Shown: piece after piece, positions 18,333-26,758 of the stretch
Numbering within the stretch: position 1 is the first letter of the stretch
Layout of the letters: each line of letters starts with the position of its first letter
DNA from: Pirellulales bacterium
GTDB taxonomy: Bacteria; Planctomycetota; Planctomycetia; Pirellulales; PALSA-1355
Direction of reading: 5' to 3'
Assembly (NCBI GenBank): GCA_022844125.1
Contig: JALHMI010000010.1
Span: forward strand, 124,001-188,000
DNA: 64,000 nucleotides
Notes under the pieces: generated by a model
What the model saw: the letters and a program-made list of their open reading frames with translations, nothing else
Told to the model about the DNA's origin: nothing
Database searches by the model: none
Position numbers and translations under genes: made by a program

Positions 18333-19559
18333 ATGCTAACTATTGTTGTTGCGCCGGGACAGCAGAACGAATGGGGGGAGCTCGGGGTGGTGTCGCTGGT
18401 GAGGAATATCTGGGTCCGACTCGTCGATGCCCTGTCGCGCGCGTTCGTGCCAGAAAGCATGTGGCAAGATCCTGTGCGCCTGCGCGAAGGTCAACGCGTC
18501 GTCGCGTTCCACTTCTCGCTCCTCGTCTGGTGCCCGCCGTTTGCCCTCCTGACCACGCTCCTGGATGCGCACGCCAGCGCCTTCTTCCTGCTCCTGGGCA
18601 TTCCGCTCGTCCTCCTGAGTCTGATCCTGCTGCGGCTCTCCGCGAACCCAAAGCTCTGCGGCAACAGCCTGTGCTGCGTAGCCTTCGTCGAGTTCACGCT
18701 GCTGGCGATCGTCTCGGGCGGCGTGCACTCGCCGATCAATCCCTGGTTTACCTGCCTGCCGGTCTATGCGTTGTTGCTGTCCGGTGCCCGGTCCGGAGCG
18801 TTCTGGACCACCGCGGCGGCCGCCGCCGTATCCGCTCTCGTGATCGGCCACCGGCTGGACATCATGCCGCTCAGCGAACTGACGCTACGGGCCGACGAAA
18901 TTCTGTCCTACACGAGCTTCCTGGCGTTTCTCACCGTCGTGTTCCTGATGGTCTGGCTCTCGCAGGATTTCGAAAACCGCGAGCAGGAATCGCTGCGCGA
19001 AGCCAATCAGTATCTCGCCGTCGAAGCCACGACCGACACGATCACGGGTATCCCCAACCGGCGGTACTTCGATCGTCTGGCGGAACAGGAGTGGAAACGC
19101 CACGATCGCACCGAGCTGCCGCTCTCGATCGTCATTTTTGACGTCGATTACTTCAAACAGTTCAACGACGCCATCGGTCACGCGGCCGGCGACCGCTGCC
19201 TGCACTCGATCGCGCAGGGCGTGCAGGGCATGCTCAAACGCCCCGGAGATTTCGTGGCTCGCTTCGGCGGCGAGGAGTTCGCCGTGGTGCTCCCCAACAC
19301 GGGCGACCGCGACGCCGCGCGGATTGCCGAGCAAATCCGCCTCTGCGTAAAGGGGCTGCGCATTCCTCACCCCAATTCCTCGCTCAGCCCCTACGTGACA
19401 GTCAGCGTGGGTTCTGGCACAATTGTGCCCGTGCCCGGCGACTGTTATCGCGACTTCCTGCGCGAGGTCGACCGCGCGTTGTATCGAGCGAAAGCCGGCG
19501 GACGAGACCGCAGCGTTCACGTTGCCGCCGCGTTTGCCGACGCCTCGTTGCCGGTTTAG
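18333..19559 (+). CDS. Membrane diguanylate cyclase (GGDEF domain)
   Basis: 408 residues from ATG 18333; a GTG at 18390 is possible. About five to six hydrophobic segments (residues 45-210) form an N-terminal membrane sensor region, followed by a short coiled linker (FENREQESLREANQYL) and a GGDEF domain (about 235-395). The active-site motif is RFGGEEF, and the inhibitory I-site RPGD lies five residues before it, so product inhibition by c-di-GMP is expected. The metal-site residues in IVIFDVDYFKQFND and the GIPNRRYFD block are intact. It makes the second messenger c-di-GMP at the inner membrane. Signal unknown. Confidence 0.92.
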   Translation: MLTIVVAPGQQNEWGELGVVSLVRNIWVRLVDALSRAFVPESMWQDPVRLREGQRVVAFHFSLLVWCPPFALLTTLLDAHASAFFLLLGIPLVLLSLILLRLSANPKLCGNSLCCVAFVEFTLLAIVSGGVHSPINPWFTCLPVYALLLSGARSGAFWTTAAAAAVSALVIGHRLDIMPLSELTLRADEILSYTSFLAFLTVVFLMVWLSQDFENREQESLREANQYLAVEATTDTITGIPNRRYFDRLAEQEWKRHDRTELPLSIVIFDVDYFKQFNDAIGHAAGDRCLHSIAQGVQGMLKRPGDFVARFGGEEFAVVLPNTGDRDAARIAEQIRLCVKGLRIPHPNSSLSPYVTVSVGSGTIVPVPGDCYRDFLREVDRALYRAKAGGRDRSVHVAAAFADASLPV

Positions 19560-19647
19560 GCTGCGTGCGACGCGTTTAGGCTGGGTGCCATGGGTGCTGC
19601 GCAGCAGTCACCCGTGCCTCGCGGTGCCCGACCAGTTCGACTATGAA

Positions 19648-19678
19648 CACAGGTGAGCCGCTTTAGCGGCCACCTGTG
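19648..19678. repeat. REP-like palindrome, copy 1
   Basis: The imperfect palindrome CACAGGTG-A-GCCGC...GCGGC-CACCTGTG has an unpaired A in one arm that gives it an orientation (here 'direct'). The same element occurs four times around the RAYT transposase at 25.9-26.9 kb. It is preceded by a second hairpin-prone stretch (GGTGCTGCGCAGCAGTCACC, about 19590-19610). It sits just upstream of the Ldh-family gene. Confidence 0.8.
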
Positions 19679-19748
19679 TGGCACCGGACAAGCAATTACG
19701 AAGTTCCTCTTGCCGACCATCGCAAATCCGACCGGAGTCGCCCCAACG

Positions 19749-20804
19749 ATGCCCAGCTTTGCGCCCGAAGTTCTCGAAACCTTCGCCACCAGGCTCCTGC
19801 AGGCGGGCAGTTTGGGAGACGATGAAGCCGCCCTCGTCGCCCGCAGCCTGGTCGGCGCGAACCTCCGCGGCCACGACTCGCATGGCGTGATGCGCATCCC
19901 CAGCTATCTGGATATTTGCCGCAAGGGCGAGGTCGTCCCCGGCGCCGAGTTCTCCGCGCTCCAGCGCACGCCCACCATCTTCACCGCCGATGGCAATTGG
20001 GGCTTCGGTCAGTCGCAGGCCCAGCGGCTCACACGCACTCTGATCGAGATGGCCACCGCGTCGGGCCTCGCACTCGGCACGCTCATCCGTTCCAGTCACG
20101 TCGGCCGTTTGGGCGAGTATTGCGAAATGGCGGCAGGCGCCGGACTCGTCTCGATCGTGATGGTCAACACGCACGGCCACGCCCGCCGCGTCGCGCCTCC
20201 CGGCGGTATCGCGCCGCGCCTGGGCACCAACCCGCTCGCCATCGGCGTGCCCGCGCCTGAAGGTCCGCTCGTGCTCGACTTCGGCACCAGCGCCACGGCC
20301 GAAGGCAAGGTGCGCGTCAAACGCATCGCCGGTCAGCTCTGTCCCGACGGCTGGCTGCTCGACTGCGAAGGCAAACCCACCAACGATCCCACGACGCTTT
20401 ACGGCAATCCGCCCGGCACGATTCTGCCGATGGGCGGTGACCAGGCCTACAAGGGTTTCGGCCTGGGCCTGATGGTCGAGATCTTCGCCGGCGCGCTCTC
20501 GGGCGGCGTCTGCATTCGCGAGAAACCGATCAATCAAAACGGCAACTGCGTGTTCATGCTGCTCGTCGATCCCGCCCACGTCGGCGGCCGCGAGCACTTC
20601 GCCCGGGAAGTGGCCGGGTTGGACGAGTTCGTGCGAAGCTGCCCGCGCGCGCCCGGTGTCACGGAGATCCTGCTTCCCGGCGATCCCGAGCGTCGCACGC
20701 TGGCCCAGCGCACCGCCACCGGCATCCCGCTGGACGACGGCAACTGGAACGAGCTCGTGAAGCTGGCGGCAATACTCGGCGTGCCAGTGCCGCAGGCACT
20801 CTAG
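19749..20804 (+). CDS. Malate/L-lactate/ureidoglycolate dehydrogenase family (Ldh2/YlbC type) oxidoreductase
   Basis: 351 residues from ATG 19749; the frame extends upstream through a REP element, so the longer start is rejected. Family hallmarks are visible: the catalytic His region RGHDSHGVMRIP (about 44-55), SSHVGRLGEYCE, the NAD(P)-binding TNPLAIGVPAPEGPLVLDF block, and MGGDQAYKGFGLGLMVE. These enzymes reduce or oxidise 2-hydroxy acids with NAD(P) in the cytoplasm and do not have a Rossmann fold. The exact substrate cannot be read from sequence. It converges with the carbonic anhydrase at 20957. Confidence 0.88.
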   Translation: MPSFAPEVLETFATRLLQAGSLGDDEAALVARSLVGANLRGHDSHGVMRIPSYLDICRKGEVVPGAEFSALQRTPTIFTADGNWGFGQSQAQRLTRTLIEMATASGLALGTLIRSSHVGRLGEYCEMAAGAGLVSIVMVNTHGHARRVAPPGGIAPRLGTNPLAIGVPAPEGPLVLDFGTSATAEGKVRVKRIAGQLCPDGWLLDCEGKPTNDPTTLYGNPPGTILPMGGDQAYKGFGLGLMVEIFAGALSGGVCIREKPINQNGNCVFMLLVDPAHVGGREHFAREVAGLDEFVRSCPRAPGVTEILLPGDPERRTLAQRTATGIPLDDGNWNELVKLAAILGVPVPQAL

Positions 20805-20819
20805 CGCAGCGCAGGAAAT

Positions 20820-20895
20820 TCACAACCCGACGCGTGAGCGAGGCGAACAACCGAGTCGCTCGGTACTTCATCCTCGCTCACGCGTCGGGTTGTGA
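20820..20895. repeat. Long perfect inverted repeat between convergent genes (terminator or mobile palindrome)
   Basis: 24-bp arms at 20820-20843 and 20872-20895 are perfect complements (CACAACCCGACGCGTGAGCG.. type). A smaller stem (ACCGAG/CTCGGT) lies in the loop. It sits between the stops at 20804 and 20957, so it could stop transcription from both sides. The arm length and high conservation also fit a dispersed repeat. Confidence 0.75.
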
Positions 20896-20956
20896 TCAGA
20901 ACACCTCAAGATCAAAATGTGACGGAGCACGTGTATCGACTCCGACTCGCCCTCCC

Positions 20957-21667
20957 TCACGCCACGATCTCAACCTTCCCGGTGCTGAGCTCATACACCC
21001 CGCCGATAACCTTGAGCTTCCCAGCATCGACGGCCCGCGACAGGATGGGGCCCGTGCCTTTGACTCGCGCCACGCAGCGTTCAACGTTCGCGCGAATCAC
21101 GTTGTCCAGCTTATTGCCTGGTCGACCCTGTGCCGCGAGCACCGCCGGCTTGATCAGGTCGATCAGCGGACCGATCGCGCCCGGCAAAGCATCCTTCGCG
21201 TCGATGTGTTCGATGGCCGCCGCCACGGCCCCGCATTGGCTGTGCCCCAGCACCATGATGAGTTGCACGCCCAACTCGGCCACGGCGAACTCCAGGCTCC
21301 CCTTCACGATTGCTCCGGTCCCGCTCACCAGGTTGCCCGCAGCGCGACACACGAACAGGTCGCCCACGCCCTGATCGAAGATCAGTTCCGGCGGCACGCG
21401 CGAATCGGCGCAGCCCACGATCGCCGCCAGCGGAGCCTGCCCCTTGGCATCGGTGGCAAAGTCGGCCGGCGTGCGGGCGCGCTGCTGCGGTTGGCCGGCG
21501 ACATAACGGGCATTGCCATCTAACAGCCCTTTCAGCACCGCGTCCAGATCACGACTCGCCGGCTTGTCTTCCGCGGTCGCTTGCGTGCCTGCCGTAAGCG
21601 CACTTGTTCCAACGGCAATTCCCGCAATTCGGATAAAGTCTCGGCGCGAGGGTTGGGGGGCGTTCAC
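20957..21667 (-). CDS. Tat-exported beta-carbonic anhydrase
   Basis: 236 residues from a GTG at 21667 with AGGAG about ten bases upstream; an upstream GTG at 21697 is possible. The twin-arginine signal PSRRDFIRIAG lies at residues 5-15, followed by a hydrophobic stretch and an ATAED-like cleavage region. The beta-CA zinc site is complete: Cys, Asp and Arg in GCADSRVPPE, then HSQC in VLGHSQCGAV. It interconverts CO2 and bicarbonate, predicted outside the cytoplasm. It is divergent from the Tat protein at 21916 and about 16 kb from the chromosomal DAB operon, and could supply that system with the preferred carbon form (inference). Confidence 0.93.
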   Translation of the reverse strand: MNAPQPSRRDFIRIAGIAVGTSALTAGTQATAEDKPASRDLDAVLKGLLDGNARYVAGQPQQRARTPADFATDAKGQAPLAAIVGCADSRVPPELIFDQGVGDLFVCRAAGNLVSGTGAIVKGSLEFAVAELGVQLIMVLGHSQCGAVAAAIEHIDAKDALPGAIGPLIDLIKPAVLAAQGRPGNKLDNVIRANVERCVARVKGTGPILSRAVDAGKLKVIGGVYELSTGKVEIVA

Positions 21668-21915
21668 TGCCAAATACTCCTGGTTTGGTTGAGCCACATC
21701 CGCCGATCACTGTGCTGACAGCAATCCAGCGCTTGTTCGAGCAATGTTTAGTCTGCCGTGCAGCCGGCGAGCAAGCCCAATCCATCGCCTCGGACCACAA
21801 AAGCGTGGCTGGCAATGTCGCCGAGTGCTAAGATTGCAACTGCCCGTTGCGAAGGCAGAACGGCGAACCGCGGGCTCGCCAGACCTTGGTCCCCAATTTC
21901 TCATGGGAGGCGGCC

Positions 21916-23469
21916 ATGAACACCGCACGCACGCGTCGCGAGTTTCTCACAACGGTCGGGCAGGGGATGCTGGTCGTCAGCGTCGGCACACAACTGGCCG
22001 GCGATCTCGGCCTGGCGAAAGCCAACGCAGCCGAGAATGACGCGCCTGACTCGATCAACTTCGGTTCGCTCGAGCCGCTTGTCTTGCTGATGCAAGAGAC
22101 GCCCATCGAACGGCTGCTCCCTTCGCTCAACGATCAACTCAAGCAGGGCACGCCGCTCAAGTCGTTGGTCGCGGCCGCGGCGCTGGCGAACGCCCGCACT
22201 TTCGGTGGCGACGACTACGTCGGATATCACACGCTGATGGCCCTCGCCCCGGCCTGGCAGATGGCCCAGCAGCTGCCGACCGAGCGGCAGGCCCTTCCGG
22301 TCTTTAAGGTGCTGTATCGCAACACCAATCGGATTGGCGAGCACGGCGGCCGCGCGAGCGAAGTGCTGCATCCGGTTCAGCCTGTCGACCTTAGTCCCGG
22401 CGAAAGCAGCCGCGATGCCCTGCGTGCTGCCGTCAAAGCCGGCGATCTCGAACGCGCTGAACGCACGTTTGCGGCCATCGCGCAGCACGATCCACGCGAC
22501 GCCTTCGACGAGCTGCTCTATACGGTCCAGGACGACACCCAAGTTCATCGCACGGTACTGCCGTATCGGGCCTGGGAACTGCTCGGCCTCGTTGGCCCGG
22601 AGCACGCTCACACGATGCTGCGTCAGTCGGTTCGCTACTGCGTGCGCGAACGGCCACGCGGCGAACCTGCCAAAGTGCTGGCCCAAGTCCTCGAGGGGCG
22701 CCAGCTCATGGGTCGCGCCCCCGGCGATCGCACCGCGGATGACAGCTGGATCGAATCCATGAGCATGACGATTTTCGGCTCCACGCCTGAGCAGGCGGCC
22801 GACGCCGTGGGTGCGGCTTTGGCCGAGGGATTCTCGCTCGACACACTCGGCGAAGCGATCGCTCTGGCTTCCAACCAGCTCGTCCTGCGCGACACAGGCC
22901 GCACCGCTCGCCAGGAGTGGCCCGGCAAACCGATCGGCAGCGTCCACGGCGACTCGGTCGGCGTGCATGCCAGCGACTCGGCCAACGCCTGGCGCAACAT
23001 GGCTTCAGTCGGCCGCCCGCGAAATCAGTTCGCGTGCCTTATCCTCGGCGCGTACCAGGTTGCCCAGGATCGCATGCAAGGTGGCGGCGACTATCTCAAC
23101 CTGCCGCCGCTGCCGCTCGATCTGCCGTCGAAGAAGGTCAAGGAGAACTCGCCGGAAAAGCTGCTTGCCGAGCTCGAAACCTGCGTTCGCGAGAACCTGC
23201 AGGCCCAGGCTACGAACATCGTCAGCCATTACGGCCAGCGCAACCACGATCCGGCCGCGGTTTTCGACCTGCTGCTCAAGTACGCGATCAGCGAAGACGG
23301 CGCATTGCACGCCGAGAAGTATTATCGCACCACGAGCGAAGAGTTCGCCCGCACGCGTCCCGCCTTCCGCTGGCGGCATGCAATTTCGCTGGCCCGCGTC
23401 ACGGCCAGCGAATTCGGCCGTCCAGCGCCGGGATATGCCGAAGCCTGCGAGCTTTTGAAGCTCGGCTAA
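21916..23469 (+). CDS. Tat-exported protein of unknown function
   Basis: 517 residues from ATG 21916, six bases after GGGAGGC. It has a twin-arginine signal (ARTRREFLTTVGQ, residues 4-16). The mature protein is largely alpha-helical and His-rich: NARTFGGDDYVGYHTL, NRIGEHGGRAS, SVHGDSVGVHASDSANAWRN. The spaced histidines could bind a metal or haem, but I do not recognise the family. It diverges from the exported beta-carbonic anhydrase with a 248-bp shared upstream region, so joint regulation is possible. The 3' end overlaps the convergent desaturase by 4 bp. Confidence 0.75.
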   Translation: MNTARTRREFLTTVGQGMLVVSVGTQLAGDLGLAKANAAENDAPDSINFGSLEPLVLLMQETPIERLLPSLNDQLKQGTPLKSLVAAAALANARTFGGDDYVGYHTLMALAPAWQMAQQLPTERQALPVFKVLYRNTNRIGEHGGRASEVLHPVQPVDLSPGESSRDALRAAVKAGDLERAERTFAAIAQHDPRDAFDELLYTVQDDTQVHRTVLPYRAWELLGLVGPEHAHTMLRQSVRYCVRERPRGEPAKVLAQVLEGRQLMGRAPGDRTADDSWIESMSMTIFGSTPEQAADAVGAALAEGFSLDTLGEAIALASNQLVLRDTGRTARQEWPGKPIGSVHGDSVGVHASDSANAWRNMASVGRPRNQFACLILGAYQVAQDRMQGGGDYLNLPPLPLDLPSKKVKENSPEKLLAELETCVRENLQAQATNIVSHYGQRNHDPAAVFDLLLKYAISEDGALHAEKYYRTTSEEFARTRPAFRWRHAISLARVTASEFGRPAPGYAEACELLKLG

Positions 23470-24482
23470 GCAATCCGCTCAGCGGCCGGAGTGTTGACAG
23501 GCACATGCGGCTGGTTGATCGCCTCGTTGGCACGCTCATCACCCTTGCGCGCATGACGCGGCACCAGCGGATGCTTCACGACGTTCGTCGCCAGGCCCAC
23601 CAGCTCCAGGGCCTGAATCGTCAGATACGTCACATCGAACTCCCACCACTTGTGCCCGTGGGCGGCGCAGTTCTGATGCGCGTGGTGATTGTTGTGCCAG
23701 CCGTCGCCATTGCTCAAGAGCGCGAAGATCCAGTTGTTGCGGCTCGAGTCGCCCGTCTCATAGTTCTGGTAGCCGAAGATGTGCCCCAGCGAATTCACGG
23801 TCCAGGTGATGTGCCACACGAGCACCGTCCTGAGCAGCACGCCCCACACCAGCAGGCTCGCCCCGAACTGGACGCCAGTCATGTACACGCCGCTCATGGC
23901 CCAACCAATCGCCAGCCCCGCGACGAAGTACGCCACGGCGTGCGCCAGGTACACCCAGAACCAGTGCAGTCGCCGTTCGAGCCACATGTAATAGGGGTCG
24001 CGGAGGATGTCACGGCAGTAATGCTCGAAGTGCATCGTCCGGTCGTGACCCGTGCTGCGCACAAACACCCAGCCGACGTGTCCCCAGATAATGCTGACCA
24101 GCGGGCTGTGCGGATCGTCCTGCTCGTCGGAGTGCTGGTGATGCTGGCGGTGGATCGCCACCCAGCGGGCGGGCGAATCCTGCAAACAGCACACCGCCAG
24201 CGTCGCAAACGTGTACTCGAGCCACCGCGGCACCTTCAGAGAGCGGTGCGTGAGCATCCGGTGAAACGCCAGGTTGATCCCCAGCGTGCCGAACACATAC
24301 AGCCCACCCAGGCACAGGACCACGCCGGTCCAACTGAAAAACCACGGCACCAGCGCCAGCAGGGCCAGCAGGTGAATCGCCGCGATATTGATCGCGTACG
24401 TCCAGTAGATCTGCAGCGGCTCGGTCGCTTCCGGCCGCGCCAGCGCGCGGTCGCCTACGGCCCGGGTGGTGGTGCTCGCCAT
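23466..24482 (-). CDS. Membrane acyl-CoA/fatty-acid desaturase (delta-9 type)
   Basis: 338 residues from ATG 24482. The three histidine boxes of the diiron membrane desaturases are present: HRMLTH (about 95-100), HRQHHQHSD (about 130-138) and HNNHHAHQ (about 260-270). About four hydrophobic segments flank them (VPWFFSWTGVVLCLGGLYV; HAVAYFVAGLAIGW). It should insert a double bond into saturated acyl chains to control membrane fluidity. A longer frame upstream (to 24680) is non-conserved. It stands alone, convergent with the preceding gene. Confidence 0.9.
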   Translation of the reverse strand: MASTTTRAVGDRALARPEATEPLQIYWTYAINIAAIHLLALLALVPWFFSWTGVVLCLGGLYVFGTLGINLAFHRMLTHRSLKVPRWLEYTFATLAVCCLQDSPARWVAIHRQHHQHSDEQDDPHSPLVSIIWGHVGWVFVRSTGHDRTMHFEHYCRDILRDPYYMWLERRLHWFWVYLAHAVAYFVAGLAIGWAMSGVYMTGVQFGASLLVWGVLLRTVLVWHITWTVNSLGHIFGYQNYETGDSSRNNWIFALLSNGDGWHNNHHAHQNCAAHGHKWWEFDVTYLTIQALELVGLATNVVKHPLVPRHARKGDERANEAINQPHVPVNTPAAERIA

Positions 24483-24741
24483 GATGTCCTGCTCTGTTCG
24501 GCGTTTCGCGGCGCGGTTAATCGAACGGCTTACGCTTCGTGCGTGCCAGCCGAATCGAACTACGAGGGGAAGACCATAGTACCGCGAACAACAGCGGCCC
24601 CGCAATTGATTAAATCGCCGCCAGGCGGAATTGCGATGGTTTTCGGGAGTGGTCGCCGAGCGACCAGTCAGAATGCCCACTTACCGCTCGCTAGCTGGCG
24701 ACTCAACAGCGCGTGCGAGGTGCTTTCGGACAGGGCTGGTC

Positions 24742-25239
24742 TCACAGCATGAGCTGCATCGTGATCACGTCCAGCCGCTGGCCGAACTTGAGCGCCACTT
24801 CGCGCATCAAGCCCACCCGCTCGAAGCCCAGCCCTTCCTGCAAAGCCAGGCTCGCCGTCTGCTCGGCGCTCACCCCGCCGATCAGCGTATGGAACCCGAT
24901 CGCCCGCGCCCGCTCGATGAGATGGGCCAGGATCATTCGCCCCAATCCGCGGCGATGATGGTCCGCGGCGATGTAGACCGATGCTTCCGCCGTCGGAGCG
25001 TAGCCCTCGCGGGGGTGAAACTTCGACAGCGATCCCCAACCCACCACGCGGCCTTCGCTCTCGACCACGACCACAGGATATCCGTCCGGCGAGTGCGCGC
25101 GAAACCACGCCTCGCGCTCGGCGAGCGTATCCGGCTCGAGCTGATACGTGCACGTCGAGTTCAGCACGTAGTAGTTGTAGATCTCGCGAATCGCCGGTAC
25201 ATCGACCGCGGCCGCGTCGCGGAGGTTGAATTCACTCAT
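24742..25239 (-). CDS. GNAT N-acetyltransferase, phosphinothricin/amino-acid N-acetyltransferase type
   Basis: 165 residues from ATG 25239. It has the typical order of this subfamily: IREIYNYYVLNSTCTYQLEP near the start, the beta-4 strand VVGWGSLSKFHPR, the acetyl-CoA loop HHRRGLGRMIL (about 96-106), and FHTLIGGVSAEQTASLAL with GFERVG near the end. Such enzymes acetylate the amino group of methionine sulfoximine or phosphinothricin-like compounds; the natural substrate here is unknown. Confidence 0.85.
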   Translation of the reverse strand: MSEFNLRDAAAVDVPAIREIYNYYVLNSTCTYQLEPDTLAEREAWFRAHSPDGYPVVVVESEGRVVGWGSLSKFHPREGYAPTAEASVYIAADHHRRGLGRMILAHLIERARAIGFHTLIGGVSAEQTASLALQEGLGFERVGLMREVALKFGQRLDVITMQLML

Positions 25240-25280
25240 CAGACCAGCACCTTGTCCGCTTGTTACGCCCGCTGATCGGA

Positions 25281-25541
25281 CTATCCCAGCCACTCCGGCC
25301 GCAGCAGCATCACCAGCCCCAAGGCCAAGATCACGACCGCACTCAGCAGCTTCAACCAGCGGCCGTGAACCTCCTGCATCTTCGGATGAGCCAGCGTCGC
25401 CACCACGCCCAGCACCATCAGCGTGTCATCGAACATGTATGCCAGGATAGACAACCCCAGGTAGAGATACTCTTGCCACCTCGGCAATTGCTGCATCGTC
25501 AGGATCTGCGAGTATAACGCCGGCAATCCGGCAGTACACAG
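25281..25541 (-). pseudogene. C-terminal remnant of a polytopic membrane protein
   Basis: The last ~86 codons before the stop at 25281 read as the end of a membrane protein (LCTAGLPALYSQILT, YLGLSILAYMFDDTLMVLG, VVILALGLVMLLRPEWLG), a pattern I associate with redox-linked CcdA/DsbD-like membrane proteins. The open frame continues upstream to 26102 but is Arg/Pro-rich and non-membrane and runs through two REP palindromes, so the front of the gene appears to have been lost, perhaps when the RAYT/REP unit arrived. The family identity is tentative. Confidence 0.45.
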
Positions 25542-25862
25542 CGCTTGGCAGGTGCTTCGTTGCCCCAAGTGCACGGCGTCGCAGCAGCGATCACGAGCAG
25601 GCACAGCGACGCCCGTAACGGAAGTGTGCCGTGACACGATCAGACCTCCCTGTTGACCAGAAGTCCGCGGGCCTTCAGCCACGCTATAGCGCGGACCACG
25701 CTTAAGTCGGCTCTGGCGGGCACCCCGGTCAAACCACATCAAGGCAAAACCGGTGCCGCCACTGAACACCGGCCATCGGCTGCGTTCCTGGCTCGTCAGG
25801 CGCACTATTCGCACGCGGTCCAAGCCTAAACGCACACCGCTGGGTGCCAGGCGACCGTGTGC

Positions 25863-25893
25863 CACAGGTGGCCGCGCCAGCGGCTCACCTGTG
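25863..25893. repeat. REP-like palindrome, copy 2 (inverted orientation)
   Basis: CACAGGTGGCCGC...GCGGCTCACCTGTG, the same element as copy 1 in opposite orientation. With copy 3 it forms a head-to-head doublet upstream of the transposase. Confidence 0.85.
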
Positions 25894-26039
25894 CGCCGTT
25901 GGATTCTCAACTTGGCACCCTTCACGTTGAGGTGGTCGTTGTCCGGAAGAGATGCTCCAGACCATATCCCTCTCTTTACCGAATACTGTAGTCCATTACA
26001 GTGGCATCTAGGCGCGTTCTGCACATCACTCAACCTCAG

Positions 26040-26069
26040 CACAGGTGAGCCGCCACGCGGCCACCTGTG
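26040..26069. repeat. REP-like palindrome, copy 3 (direct orientation)
   Basis: CACAGGTGAGCCGCCACGCG followed by the complementary arm ending CACCTGTG. It is followed by GGCACCCAA, which also follows copy 5. It ends about 30 bp before the transposase start. Confidence 0.85.
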
Positions 26070-26100
26070 GCACCCAAGTTTCAAGCAATGGACCACGGCC

Positions 26101-26685
26101 ATGGGCCAACCCGTTCAATATAAAACTCTTCAGCGAGTCCACGACCCGGGCGATTGCCACGAACTCACTTTCTCATGCTTTCAGCGGCTTCCACTGTTGA
26201 ACGAAACTCGGCTTGCACTCTTGGCCGAATGTTTGACCAACGCTCTGCGAATTTGCGACCTGAATCTCGTGGCCTTCGTATTTATGCCTGAGCACGTGCA
26301 CCTGATCGTCTATCCTGAGAACCCTGCAAAGCCCCAAATCTCGCGGTTCCTGAAGGCACTCAAGCAACCGGTCTCCCAGCAAGTTCGAAACCGGCTGATC
26401 GGTGAAAAAGACCCGCTGATCAACCGGCTGACTCTCAAGCGACGAACCGGCAAGTTGGAATTCCACTTCTGGCAGCAAGGCCCCGGCTACGATCGGAATC
26501 TCAATAGCGTCGATGCCGTGCTGGCCGCGATCGACTACGTGCATCTCAATCCGGTTCGACGCGGCCTATGTACCAGGCCAGAAGACTGGCTGTGGTCAAG
26601 CGCCGCCCACTATGCCGATGTGACAGCTCCCAAAGACAAACGTCTGCCGCCGATCCATGGATTGCCAGGCACGTTTTTGTTTTGA
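26101..26685 (+). CDS. REP-associated tyrosine transposase (RAYT), Y1/IS200-like
   Basis: 194 residues from ATG 26101. The HUH metal-binding motif is in FMPEHVHLIV (about 62-71), and a C-terminal family block reads YVHLNPVRRGLC..PEDWLWSSAAHY. Upstream of that block the family has a helix with the nucleophilic Tyr; here it reads FLKALKQPVSQQVRNRL with no Tyr, so activity may be lost or use another Tyr. The gene is bracketed by REP doublets on both sides, as expected for enzymes that domesticate and spread REP palindromes. RAYTs cut single-stranded REP DNA. Confidence 0.85.
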   Translation: MGQPVQYKTLQRVHDPGDCHELTFSCFQRLPLLNETRLALLAECLTNALRICDLNLVAFVFMPEHVHLIVYPENPAKPQISRFLKALKQPVSQQVRNRLIGEKDPLINRLTLKRRTGKLEFHFWQQGPGYDRNLNSVDAVLAAIDYVHLNPVRRGLCTRPEDWLWSSAAHYADVTAPKDKRLPPIHGLPGTFLF

Positions 26686-26728
26686 CTGGGTCTCCCACTG
26701 AACAACTGGGTGCCATGCAGCCGTGTGC

Positions 26729-26758
26729 CACAGGTGGCCGCGTCGCGGCTCACCTGTG
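26729..26758. repeat. REP-like palindrome, copy 4 (inverted orientation)
   Basis: CACAGGTGGCCGCGTCGCGG then CTCACCTGTG, preceded by GTGCCA as in copy 2. First member of the doublet downstream of the transposase. Confidence 0.85.
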
